Assembly: GCF_900177615.1 (NCBI RefSeq)
Contig: NZ_FXAP01000003.1
Span: 248,001-312,000 of the forward strand
Source: Plantibacter flavus
GTDB lineage: Bacteria; Actinomycetota; Actinomycetes; Actinomycetales; Microbacteriaceae
Reading direction: 5' to 3'
DNA length: 64,000 nt
Both the position numbers and the translations under genes were made by a program. This document shows positions 7,620 to 16,033 of this stretch, piece after piece; positions within the stretch are counted from its first letter, which is position 1; every line of letters starts with the position of its first letter. The notes below the pieces were generated by a model. That model was not told where the DNA came from, did not search any database, and saw only the letters and a list, made by a program, of their open reading frames with translations.

Positions 7620-9359
7620 TCAGGCCGGCCGGGACAGCTTCCGCAACCGCGCGAACCCCAGCGCCGCGACGATCACGAGCACCACGACCAGCAGGACGAC
7701 AGCCGCACCAGGCGCCACCGGCGCGAGCGCCGTCAGCCCACCGCCGACGAGGAGCGCCAGCAGGACGGCATCCGACTGCCAGACCAGGACGTTCAGCGAG
7801 GAGGCGTCGCCGAACGGCGTCGGGACGGGCATGAGCAGCAGGATCGGCAGTGGTCCCTTCGCGGCGTCGAACGTCCGGAGTACGACGCTCCACACCGCGA
7901 GCAGCAGCCACCACCCGAGCGGCTGGAGGAGCGCCATCCCGCCCGGTGCAGCGGAGGCGAGGACCCCGAGCAGGGCACCGATCCCACCGATCACGACCGC
8001 TGCGAGCAGCGGCGCGACGGCTCCTGCGAGTACGAGCGAGCGCGGGCTCCGGCCGTAGAGCGTCGGCGTCCCGGCGCTCTCGACCCCGTGCCGCACGGCG
8101 TCGCACCAGACGCCCACCGCGAGGTAGGCGAGGAACGCCGCGGGGACGGCGAGCATCCACCGCACACCGTCCGGGAGCCCGAAGGAGAGACCGACCGCCG
8201 CACCGGACGCCGCCAGGATCAGGGAACCGAGGGCGACCCGCCCGGGTATCCGCCGAGCTCCGACGATCGACCGCCGGAGGACGACGAGCCAGAACGGCCC
8301 GGTCATCCGCAGCGGGACACGGCGACCGCTCGTCGGGGAGGCTCGCAGCCCGCCGACGGCACCCGAGGCGTCACCGCTCTGCAGCATCATCCCGACCCGC
8401 TGCCAGCGCAGCGCCTGGTCGAGGAGAGGCCCGCTCCGGAGCCCGTCCAGGTGCCGCGGGACGAGCAGGAGGGAGACCGCCCCGAGCACGACGAGCGCGA
8501 CCGCCGGCCACCAGGACACCGGCACACCCACCGACGCGAACCAGCCGCCACCACCCCAAGTGAAGAGCCCCGCCCAGTCCCCCGTCGCGAGTGCGCTGCC
8601 GAGCACCATGGCCTCGATGCCGCCAGCCACCGGCGCCCAGAGGAGCCCCAGCCACCCCCACGGCGAGACGAGCAGCATGCCGGGGACGAAGAGACCGAGC
8701 ACTCCGCCCACGCCGGCGACGATGACGACGGCGGCCACCGTCCGTCGCGAACCGTGCTGACCGAGCAGCCACGCCACCGCGAGCAACAGGGAGAAGCCCA
8801 CGGCACCGATCACGAACGCCACCACGGCGACGGGCACGGTCGGTCCGGCCATGCCGATCTCCGAGGCCGCGTCGGCGGTCACGCCGACCGAGACGGTCGC
8901 CCGCTCCCCCGGTACCAGGAGCCGCGACAGCCCGACCACCCCGGCCGCGAGGACCGAGAGCCCGACGAGCGCGAGCGCGGAGGCGACGAAAGGACGACGC
9001 AGTGTGAGCCGACGCGGCAGCGGCGAATCGGCGAGGAACTGCACCGCCGCAGGCCTCGGCACGACCGGCCCCCTCGTCCGACCACCGAGCACGACCACGA
9101 TCGTCGTGATCGCCGCGATCAGCGCGACCACCCCGGGCCGGACGGCCACCACCACGCCCGCGGCGTCCGGCTCGATCAGTCCGAGGACCGCGAACCGCAC
9201 GAGCGGAGCGCCGACGACGAGCGCGACGAGCAGCCCGGCGTACACGACGAACGCGACATCGGTGATCCGAGGACGCCCGTCGCGCGCGGCGAGCACAGCC
9301 CTGCCGGCGCGGAGGATCCGACGGTCGTCGCGCGAGATGCGCCCGGGGCCGGTGCTCAC
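7620..9359 (-). CDS. Polytopic ABC-transporter-like membrane protein
   Basis: A 579-residue, very hydrophobic protein with at least ten predicted membrane segments, for example FVVYAGLLVALVVGAPLV, ALALVGLSVLAAGVVGL and the C-terminal VVLLVVVLVIVAALGFARL. It has no cytoplasmic enzyme motif. The GTG at 9359 overlaps the stop of the ATPase gene (GTGA), showing coupling; a much longer open frame to 11192 is only a shadow. This is the probable membrane half of an exporter of the actinobacterial type that pairs one large permease with a short ATPase (DUF6297-like is possible but not confirmed). The substrate is unknown. Confidence 0.75.
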   Translation of the reverse strand: MSTGPGRISRDDRRILRAGRAVLAARDGRPRITDVAFVVYAGLLVALVVGAPLVRFAVLGLIEPDAAGVVVAVRPGVVALIAAITTIVVVLGGRTRGPVVPRPAAVQFLADSPLPRRLTLRRPFVASALALVGLSVLAAGVVGLSRLLVPGERATVSVGVTADAASEIGMAGPTVPVAVVAFVIGAVGFSLLLAVAWLLGQHGSRRTVAAVVIVAGVGGVLGLFVPGMLLVSPWGWLGLLWAPVAGGIEAMVLGSALATGDWAGLFTWGGGGWFASVGVPVSWWPAVALVVLGAVSLLLVPRHLDGLRSGPLLDQALRWQRVGMMLQSGDASGAVGGLRASPTSGRRVPLRMTGPFWLVVLRRSIVGARRIPGRVALGSLILAASGAAVGLSFGLPDGVRWMLAVPAAFLAYLAVGVWCDAVRHGVESAGTPTLYGRSPRSLVLAGAVAPLLAAVVIGGIGALLGVLASAAPGGMALLQPLGWWLLLAVWSVVLRTFDAAKGPLPILLLMPVPTPFGDASSLNVLVWQSDAVLLALLVGGGLTALAPVAPGAAVVLLVVVLVIVAALGFARLRKLSRPA

Positions 9360-10024
9360 GGGGCTTCGACCGTGATCGCCTCGTCCGCGACCCGTTCGAC
9401 GAGCCCGGCGTCGTGGCTCGCGAAGACGATCGCAGCACCGCGCTCCTTCGCGAGCAGGATGCGGTCGGCGACGAGGCCACGTCGCTCGGCGTCGAGGCGC
9501 TGCTCCGGTTCGTCGAGCACGAGGACGTCGAAGGGCCGGACGAACGCCGTCGCCAGGGCGAACAGTTGCGACTGACCCGAGGACAGCTCGGTGGAGAAGC
9601 GGCGCGCGAGCGTGTCGATGCGCAGGGCCGCGAGCAGCTCGTCGGCGGCGTCGTCCGCCGCCTGGCCGGTCACACCCCAGCTCGTCGAGATGTAGCGCAG
9701 GTGTTCGCGCAGCGTCAGGTCCGGCGCGTAGGCCGGGGTGCCGATGAGCGCAGACACGGAGCGACGAACCGTGCGGTCGCGGTCGTCGATGGTCCGGCCC
9801 TCGATCGTCGCCGTCCCGCTCGACGGGCGCAGCCGTCCGCTGAGGATGCGCAGCAGGGTCGTCTTGCCCGATCCGTTCCGGCCACGGACGGCGAGCGCCA
9901 TCCCCCGCTCGACCCGGATGTCCGTCGGCGCCAGCAGGGTCTCCCCGTCGATCACCGCTCCGACGCCGTCCGCCTCGATCAGCGGCTGCATCGCGGCAAC
10001 CGACTCCCCCTCGTGTCCCGACAT
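9356..10024 (-). CDS. ABC transporter ATPase
   Basis: A 222-residue nucleotide-binding protein: Walker A GRNGSGKT, a variant signature LSSGQSQLFALATAF in place of LSGGQ, Walker B VLVLDEPEQRLD and H-loop FASHDAG. Substitution of the signature's second Gly by Ser occurs in some exporter ATPases. The ATG at 10024 has GAGGA seven bases upstream; a GTG at 10063 would add 13 residues. It is the first gene of a two-gene unit with the membrane protein, so an export or multidrug/peptide role is likely, without a known substrate. Confidence 0.85.
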   Translation of the reverse strand: MSGHEGESVAAMQPLIEADGVGAVIDGETLLAPTDIRVERGMALAVRGRNGSGKTTLLRILSGRLRPSSGTATIEGRTIDDRDRTVRRSVSALIGTPAYAPDLTLREHLRYISTSWGVTGQAADDAADELLAALRIDTLARRFSTELSSGQSQLFALATAFVRPFDVLVLDEPEQRLDAERRGLVADRILLAKERGAAIVFASHDAGLVERVADEAITVEAP

Positions 10025-10121
10025 CGTCCCATCCTCGCAGGCGTCCGCCGAGGTGTCCTCCACCGTGCGGCGGATCGCGCGGTCGGGCGTCGGGGCTCAG
10101 CACGCCGGTCGAGGGTGCAGA

Positions 10122-12389
10122 ATGCAGAGCATGGGAATCGTCACCGGGCGCCGGAACGCGCGTCCGCCGAAGCAGCGCCGCGCAGGCGGACCACCCGAGG
10201 GCGACGCCTACGACGAGGTCGTGCAGGAGATCCGCGCCGGACGCCTCGACGCCGACGCAGGCGCCGAACGACTGATCGAGCGGCTGACCGACGCGGAGCT
10301 CCTCGGGCTGCTCGACGGCGACTCCCCACGCCGACTCCTCCCGTTGATCCCCGTACTGCTCCACCGGCGTCCGTTCGTGGCCGGAGCCGTCCCCCGGCTC
10401 GGGATCCCGGGGATCCGGTTCAGTGACGGTGCCCGCGGTGTCGTCATCGGCGAGTCCACCGCGTTCCCCGTGACGATGGCGCGGGCGGCCACCTGGGACC
10501 CGGTGCTCGAGGAGCAGGTGGGTGAGGCGATCGGCGCGGAGACGCGGATCCGCGGGGCGAACTACTCGGCGTCCGTCTGCGTGAACCTGCTCCGCCATCC
10601 CGCGTGGGGCCGCGCACAGGAGTGCTACGGCGAGGATCCGGTGCTGACGGGCCGGATGGGGTCGGCCATGACCCGCGGCGTCCGCGTCCACACGATGGCG
10701 TGCGTGAAGCACTTCGCGCTCAACTCCATGGAGGACGAGCGCTTCGAGGTCGACGTCTCGGTGGACGACCACGCGTTGCACGAGGTCTACCTGCCGCACT
10801 TCAAAGCCGTGATCGACGCGGGCGCGGACTCGGTCATGAGCGCCTACAACCGGGTGCGGGGCGAGTACATGGACGTCAACCGTCCGCTGCTCACGGACGT
10901 GCTGCGGGAGGAGTGGGGCTTCACGGGCTTCGTGACGAGCGACTGGGTCTTCGGGACCCATGCGGCGGTCGGTAGCCTGGAGGCCGGGATGGACGTGGAG
11001 ATGCCGCTCCGCCTGCGACGGGCGCACGAGTTGCCCGCCGCCCTGCGGGCCGGCACCCTCCACCACGCCACCGTCCTGCGCTCGGCCCGACGCATCCTGC
11101 GGACGACCCTCCTGCACGCCGCGACCCGCACCGAACCGCAGCCCTCGGCGGACGTCGTCGCCGGCTCGGCCCACCGCGCGCTCGCCCGACACGTCGCCGA
11201 GGAGTCGATCGTGCTCCTCGCCAACCGGCCGGTCGACGACGGCGTACCGCTCCTCCCCCTATCGGCGACGACCCGTCGGATCGCGGTGGTCGGCCGTCTC
11301 GCGGATCGGGCGAACCTCGGCGACCACGGCTCGTCGCGCGTCCGTCCGCCGACCACCGTCTCGCCGCTGCAGGGGCTCCGTGAGGCACTCCCCGACACGC
11401 AGATCACGAGCACCCCGGCCGGGAACGTGCGGGCCGCGGTCGCTGCGGCGGCGGCAGCCGACACGGCCATCGTCGTCGTCGGCTTCGACCAGCACGACGA
11501 GGGCGAGTCGGTCGTCACCGGCGGCGTCGACGTCGGCGTCCTCGGAGCGGCCCTGGACTCGGGTCGACTCCGCAGCGCCATCACCGGCGTTGCACACCTG
11601 GCGTCGCGGTTCGTGCGTGGCGGCGATCGCACCTCGCTCCGCCTCCGGCCGTCGGACGAACGCCTCATCCTGGCCGTCGCCGCAGCCAACCCGCGCACGG
11701 TCGTCGTGCTCATCGGCGGGAGCGCGATCCTCACCGAAGCCTGGCGCGACCGTGTCCCGGCGCTCGTCCTCGCCTGGTACGGCGGGATGGAGGGCGGTCG
11801 GGCGCTCGCCGACGTCCTGACCGGTGTGGTCGAGCCCGGCGGACGACTGCCCTTCGTGATCCCGACCGATCCCGCACACCTGCCGCCGTTCGACCGTGAG
11901 GCGAAGGCCGTCGTGTACGACGACCGCTGGGGTCAGCGGCGGTTGGACGAGGAGGGCCACACGCCGGCCTTCCCGTTCGGCTTCGGCCTCGGGTACACGA
12001 CGATCGACCACCGCCTGCTCGGGCACCGGTTCGACGACACCGGCGGGACCGCCGAGGTCCTCGTGACGAACACCGGTCGCCGCGAGGGGTCGACCGTCGT
12101 CCAGCTCTACGCCGCCGACACCGCACCCGAGCGACCGGTCGCCCAGCTCCTCGGGTTCCGGAAGGTGACCCTGCAGGCGGGTGAGGAACGCGTCGTCCGG
12201 GTCGTCCTCGATCCGACGCCGACGCTCGAGCGCGACCCGGTCACCCGCCGCTGGTCGGCCCGCGCCGGCGACTGGGCCCTGCAGGCCGCCCAGCACAGCC
12301 CGTCGACGTGGGCGTCCGCGGTCCCGCTGCGGACCGGTGACAGCGACCTCGACGACGACCCCGCCCGACTGCCGGACACAGCTGGCTGA
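10122..12389 (+). CDS. Glycoside hydrolase family 3 beta-glycosidase
   Basis: A 755-residue enzyme with the GH3 two-domain core. The N-terminal (alpha/beta)8 domain carries KHFALNSMEDER at about 196-207 and the nucleophile Asp274 in VTSDWVFGTH; the second alpha/beta domain (about 360-600) includes VVVLIGGSAILTEAW and LAWYGGMEGGRALADVLTG; a fibronectin III-like domain closes it (GRREGSTVVQLYA). No signal peptide is seen, so it should act on imported oligosaccharides, probably beta-glucosides. The start at 10122 has GAGGG six bases upstream; 10131 is an alternative. It stands alone, convergent with the next gene. Confidence 0.9.
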   Translation: MQSMGIVTGRRNARPPKQRRAGGPPEGDAYDEVVQEIRAGRLDADAGAERLIERLTDAELLGLLDGDSPRRLLPLIPVLLHRRPFVAGAVPRLGIPGIRFSDGARGVVIGESTAFPVTMARAATWDPVLEEQVGEAIGAETRIRGANYSASVCVNLLRHPAWGRAQECYGEDPVLTGRMGSAMTRGVRVHTMACVKHFALNSMEDERFEVDVSVDDHALHEVYLPHFKAVIDAGADSVMSAYNRVRGEYMDVNRPLLTDVLREEWGFTGFVTSDWVFGTHAAVGSLEAGMDVEMPLRLRRAHELPAALRAGTLHHATVLRSARRILRTTLLHAATRTEPQPSADVVAGSAHRALARHVAEESIVLLANRPVDDGVPLLPLSATTRRIAVVGRLADRANLGDHGSSRVRPPTTVSPLQGLREALPDTQITSTPAGNVRAAVAAAAAADTAIVVVGFDQHDEGESVVTGGVDVGVLGAALDSGRLRSAITGVAHLASRFVRGGDRTSLRLRPSDERLILAVAAANPRTVVVLIGGSAILTEAWRDRVPALVLAWYGGMEGGRALADVLTGVVEPGGRLPFVIPTDPAHLPPFDREAKAVVYDDRWGQRRLDEEGHTPAFPFGFGLGYTTIDHRLLGHRFDDTGGTAEVLVTNTGRREGSTVVQLYAADTAPERPVAQLLGFRKVTLQAGEERVVRVVLDPTPTLERDPVTRRWSARAGDWALQAAQHSPSTWASAVPLRTGDSDLDDDPARLPDTAG

Positions 12390-12399
12390 CCCGACCCGA

Positions 12400-13863
12400 T
12401 CAGCTCGGGCCGGCCGACTCGAGGTCGGCGAGACCCTCGACGCGCACGGCGAGCTCCTCATCCCGTCCGAGGACGGCGCGGAGCAGTCGCTGCGTGTCAC
12501 GCCGGACGGAGAGCACCGCGTCGTCGCGTCGCAGCAGGAGGGTGCCGTCCGGCCCGGTGTAGCGGTGCTGCAGGTCGTCCAGCTCACCGGCCCGGAGCAG
12601 CGCCACCGTGCTGGACGCCGCCGGGTCGACGAGACGCACGAGGGCCGACTCGCCCTCGAGCTCGCTCGCGACCACCCGTCGGGCACTCGCGTCGAAGATC
12701 GTCTTCTGCGCTGCCCGGGTCACGACGAACGGTCGCGCCGGACCGTCGAGCAGCCGGCCGACGACGTCGCGGGCCGCGTCGGGGCGACCGACCCGTCGGG
12801 CTGCGGCCTGCATCCGCGCCAGACGACCCGGTTCGCCGAGGATCCCGTCGATCTTCCACCCGATCGTCGTCGCGGTGTTGCACCGGACGGCGGCCCCCTG
12901 CTCCATGAGGTAGTCGCCGTTGCGGACCTCCTGCCCGGGGATGGGGTTCACGAGCACCATCGGCAGACCGGCGGCCATGCACTCCGACGCCGACAGGCCT
13001 CCGGGCTTGCCGATGAACAGGTCGGCTCGGCGCAGGAGCTGCGGCATCTCGTCGGTGAAGCCGAGCACGGTGTAGCGGTCGTCGCCGGGCGCGATGAGGT
13101 CCTCGACGCTCCGTCGCAGTGCCTCGTTCCGCCCGCACACGATCGTGGCGGTGAACGGCGACCGGAGGTGCAGCGTCTGTCGGACGACCGCGAGCGCGTA
13201 GTCGCCGCCGGACGCACCGGCCGAGATGAGCAGCATGGGCGGTGCTGCCGGGTCACGCTCGGCCGGGCCGCTCGGCTGGGCGGCGATGGGGATCCCCGAA
13301 GCCACGACGCGGTCGGGCGGGAGACCGAGGGCCGTCAGCTGGACCCGCCCCTCCTCCCGGGCGAGGAAGAGCGCGTGGAAGGCGCTCGTCAGCCACAGCC
13401 CCTGGAAGTCGTAGTCCGTGGTGACGACGGCGGTCCTGGCGTCGACGGCACCACGGAGGATGAGGGAGGCCAGCAACTGGGCCGGGAGGAAGTGGGTGCA
13501 GATGATCGCCGTGGGTTTGAAGCGTTTGATCGCACTGACCACCGGCATCGCGTTCGCCCGCGTCCAGGGGTCGAGCGGGCCGCGACGACGGAAGGGCGCG
13601 TCGCTCAGGTCGTAGCCCCACTCCACGAGCCAGGGCGTCTCCTCGACGAGCACGAAGTACCCCTTGCCGAGGACGTCGCGGTACAGGGAGGTGCTCGCCT
13701 GGAGGACGTCCAGGACCTCGACCTCGGCGACGTCGGGACGCCCGGCGCACGCCTGTTCCACCGCGGCGGCGGCGCTGTTGTGTCCGGACCCGACCCCTGC
13801 CGACAGGATCAGGACGCGTTCGCCGCCATCCGGTCCGGGGTGCTGCTTCGATGTCCTGCGCAT
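12400..13863 (-). CDS. GT28 / MGDG-synthase-like glycosyltransferase with C-terminal extension
   Basis: A 487-residue glycosyltransferase B-fold protein. The N-terminal lobe starts ERVLILSAGVGSGHNSAAAAVEQA, the acceptor-loop signature of monogalactosyldiacylglycerol synthase and MurG relatives; the donor lobe has GASGGDYALAVVRQ, the LLRRADLFIGKPGGLSASE nucleotide-sugar site and LVNPIPGQEVRNGDYL. About 110 further residues (from PFVVTRAAQ) are not part of this fold and were not recognised. It follows a GT4 enzyme by 9 bases and may act with it in glycolipid assembly. A -10 element overlapping the upstream stop codon can also drive it as a leaderless mRNA. Confidence 0.82.
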   Translation of the reverse strand: MRRTSKQHPGPDGGERVLILSAGVGSGHNSAAAAVEQACAGRPDVAEVEVLDVLQASTSLYRDVLGKGYFVLVEETPWLVEWGYDLSDAPFRRRGPLDPWTRANAMPVVSAIKRFKPTAIICTHFLPAQLLASLILRGAVDARTAVVTTDYDFQGLWLTSAFHALFLAREEGRVQLTALGLPPDRVVASGIPIAAQPSGPAERDPAAPPMLLISAGASGGDYALAVVRQTLHLRSPFTATIVCGRNEALRRSVEDLIAPGDDRYTVLGFTDEMPQLLRRADLFIGKPGGLSASECMAAGLPMVLVNPIPGQEVRNGDYLMEQGAAVRCNTATTIGWKIDGILGEPGRLARMQAAARRVGRPDAARDVVGRLLDGPARPFVVTRAAQKTIFDASARRVVASELEGESALVRLVDPAASSTVALLRAGELDDLQHRYTGPDGTLLLRRDDAVLSVRRDTQRLLRAVLGRDEELAVRVEGLADLESAGPS

Positions 13864-13869
13864 GAGCCG

Positions 13870-13875
13870 ATGCTA
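13870..13875 (-). promoter_or_regulatory. -10 element overlapping the stop codon of the upstream gene
   Basis: TAGCAT on the minus strand, six bases from the ATG at 13863. Its first three bases are the TAG stop of the GT4 gene (13873-13875). Confidence 0.5.
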
Positions 13876-15078
13876 GCGCGCGGCCTCCGGCGCCAGGGCT
13901 GCCTCGTACAGGGCGATGAGGCGGGTGGTCTGCGTCGACTGGCGCAGGGTGCGGGCGAGGCCCGGTGCGACGACGGGCGCCGTACCCGCCTCGATGTCGG
14001 CGACGGCGCGGCGGATCGCTTCGGCGAGCGCCTCGACCCCGCCGTCCGTCGGCTGCCACATCGAGTCGGCGGGGAGTTCCGCCGCGATGTTCGGGTCGCT
14101 GATGATCGACGGTGTGCCGAGTGCGGCCGCCTCGAACACGGTCATGCCCTGCGTCTCGAACCCGATCGACGTCTGCACGAGCGCGTCGGCGTCGGCGATC
14201 GCGCGCAGCGAGTCGGGGTAGGAGACACGTCCGGCGAAGACGACGTGGTCGGCGAGGTCGTGTTCGGCGACGAACGCCTGGGCCTTCGCGAGCAGGAGTC
14301 CGGCCCCGTACAGGCGGAACACCGCGTCGACGTCCGCGAGCCGGACCGCCTCGAGGAACTCCATGAGCCGCTTCTCCTGGCTGAAGCGGCCGATCCACAC
14401 GAACGACGGCAGCCGGTGCGGCACGTGGAGCGTGGTCGCGCGTTCGTCGAGGATCTCGTCGAGCACCGCGTCGTCGACGCCCGTCGACAGGACCTCGGCG
14501 TGGGCGGTCACGCCCTGCTCACGGAGGACGCGCGCGAAGTGGTGCGACGGCGCGATGACGACGGACGCACGCTTGGCGAACTCCTGCAGGTAGGACCAGA
14601 CGCCGGTCGGCAGGGTCGAGAGCCGCGGCCGGAGGACCCGGCGCTGCCACCAGGACAGGGCTCCGACGACGAGGCCCGGCGCCGGCATGGTCTGTTCGAT
14701 GCCGACGTCCATGCGGTTGTGCATGGTGTGGAGGGCCGGGATCCCGTGCCGTTCGGCGTAGCGGTAGGCCGTGAGCGCCTGCCAGAAGTCGGCCTGCACG
14801 TGGACGACGTCGACCGGGGGCAGCTCGGCCAGGCGAGCGTCGAGCCAGCGGTCGGTGAGCCGGCCTGGCACGGTCATCGAGTACTCGCGGTCGAGCGTGA
14901 TGGGGATCGAGGGGGTGTCGAGGTAGTGCGGGTCGTCGTCGTGCTCCTGGTGCATCCGCGGCGAGCACACCGTGACGGTGTGCCCCGCGGCCTCCAGGAA
15001 GCGCCGTTGCAGCCGGATCGAGACCTGGGCCCCGCCGGACGACTCGGGGTGCTGGTCGCTGAAGACGAGGATGTGCAT
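13873..15078 (-). CDS. GT4-family glycosyltransferase
   Basis: A 401-residue GT-B enzyme of the GT4 family. It begins MHILVFSDQHPESSGGAQVS, with the Gly-rich acceptor loop; the C-terminal lobe has FVWIGRFSQEKRLMEFLEA (donor phosphate binding) and GFETQGMTVFEAAALGTPSI, the EX7E nucleotide-sugar motif. A GTG at 15102 would add eight residues, but TAGCCT at 15087-15092 and the family's usual start favour the ATG at 15078. Together with the downstream GT28 protein it may build a two-sugar membrane glycolipid; this pairing is inference from adjacency. Confidence 0.85.
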   Translation of the reverse strand: MHILVFSDQHPESSGGAQVSIRLQRRFLEAAGHTVTVCSPRMHQEHDDDPHYLDTPSIPITLDREYSMTVPGRLTDRWLDARLAELPPVDVVHVQADFWQALTAYRYAERHGIPALHTMHNRMDVGIEQTMPAPGLVVGALSWWQRRVLRPRLSTLPTGVWSYLQEFAKRASVVIAPSHHFARVLREQGVTAHAEVLSTGVDDAVLDEILDERATTLHVPHRLPSFVWIGRFSQEKRLMEFLEAVRLADVDAVFRLYGAGLLLAKAQAFVAEHDLADHVVFAGRVSYPDSLRAIADADALVQTSIGFETQGMTVFEAAALGTPSIISDPNIAAELPADSMWQPTDGGVEALAEAIRRAVADIEAGTAPVVAPGLARTLRQSTQTTRLIALYEAALAPEAAR

Positions 15079-15130
15079 GGTCACCAAGGCTACCCGTGGC
15101 ACCCGGGTCGCAGGTGTCCGGCGCCGCGAC

Positions 15131-15700
15131 TCAGGCTTCGTCGAGGACGGCGACGATCGACTCCTGCAGGTACCCGAGCCAGGCGTAGATCGCCATCATG
15201 AGCTGCGGATCCTGCTCGTCGTCCGAGGTCGTCGGAGACGGGTCGAACGGCTCCGCGTCGTCCTCTTCGATGCCGAGTCGAGCCGCGATGGTGAGCCGGG
15301 TGTCGTTGAGGAACCGCAGCCAGGTCCAGGCCGTCTCGCCCTCGAGGGTCACTGCTGCACCGTCCTCGTGCCCGGCCGGGACGTCCATCGGCTGAGCCGC
15401 GTCGGACGCGTCGGTGGTGAGCGCCGCCAGGACGGTGCGCGCCGCGGTCACCTTGCCGCCGACGAGGTCGTCGGCGGTGAAGCGCCGGAACTCCGCGGCG
15501 GCCTCGGGGTCGTCGCGGTACCCCTCGGGCACCAGTCGCGCCATGGCGGGGTCGAGCTCCACGGCCGTCACCAGCCCGGCGCGCGTCGCGTCCTCGAGCA
15601 TGTCGACGAGCTGGCTCGCCAACTGTTCGAGGATCGAGGTCTCCTGCTCGTCGAGGCGCAGCACGACGGGTCCGACGGGCGGACGGACGAAGGCACTCAT
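15131..15700 (-). CDS. DUF2017 family protein
   Basis: A 189-residue mainly helical protein that starts MSAFVRPPVGPVVLRLDEQETSILEQLASQL, the pattern of the actinobacterial DUF2017 family. These genes commonly sit directly after clpS, as here, where the ATG overlaps the clpS stop (ATGA). No catalytic motif is visible. Conserved linkage suggests a role connected with ClpS/Clp proteolysis, but this has not been shown. Confidence 0.8.
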   Translation of the reverse strand: MSAFVRPPVGPVVLRLDEQETSILEQLASQLVDMLEDATRAGLVTAVELDPAMARLVPEGYRDDPEAAAEFRRFTADDLVGGKVTAARTVLAALTTDASDAAQPMDVPAGHEDGAAVTLEGETAWTWLRFLNDTRLTIAARLGIEEDDAEPFDPSPTTSDDEQDPQLMMAIYAWLGYLQESIVAVLDEA

Positions 15701-15981
15701 GCGTCGGCCTTCGCGAGTGAGGCCCAGAGCCCGTACCCGTGCATGGCCTCGACGTGGCGTTCCATCTCCTCGCGGTTACCGGTGGCGACGACGGCGCGTC
15801 CCTCGTGGTGCACGGCGAGCATGAGTCGCTCCGCCTCCTCGTGCGTGTAGCCGAAGTAGCTGCGGAACACGAGGGAGACGTAGGACATGAGGTTCACCGG
15901 GTCGTTCCACACGATGGTGACCCACGGTTGCATGGTGAGGGTCGCCTGGTCGACGATCGGCTGGTCGAGGATCTGCGCCAT
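15697..15981 (-). CDS. clpS: ClpS, N-end-rule adaptor of the Clp protease
   Basis: A 94-residue adaptor that hands substrates with destabilising N-termini to ClpC/ClpA. It shows the ClpS core VTIVWNDPVNLMSYV (Asn26-Asp27 are ligand-binding positions), SYFGYTHEEAERLMLAVHHEG with the conserved His pair, and AVVATGNREEMERHVEAMHGYGL. Length is typical. GAGGCT lies six bases before the ATG, a weaker version of the leaderless arrangement used nearby; GGAGG touches the start codon, too close for normal use. Confidence 0.92.
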   Translation of the reverse strand: MAQILDQPIVDQATLTMQPWVTIVWNDPVNLMSYVSLVFRSYFGYTHEEAERLMLAVHHEGRAVVATGNREEMERHVEAMHGYGLWASLAKADA

Positions 15982-16033
15982 CCTCCAAGCCTCCCACGAT
16001 GCGTGCCGCAGCGCCTCCCTGACCGGGTCCGAC

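Noticed and set aside
7620-11192. A single 1190-residue open frame on the minus strand
   Set aside because: Only the part to 9359 reads as a membrane protein. The rest is antisense to the GH3 gene or out of frame with the ATPase gene, which has clear motifs.
12181-15201. A 1006-residue plus-strand frame
   Set aside because: It is antisense to the two glycosyltransferase genes, which have complete family motifs, and has an Arg/Asp-biased composition typical of shadows.
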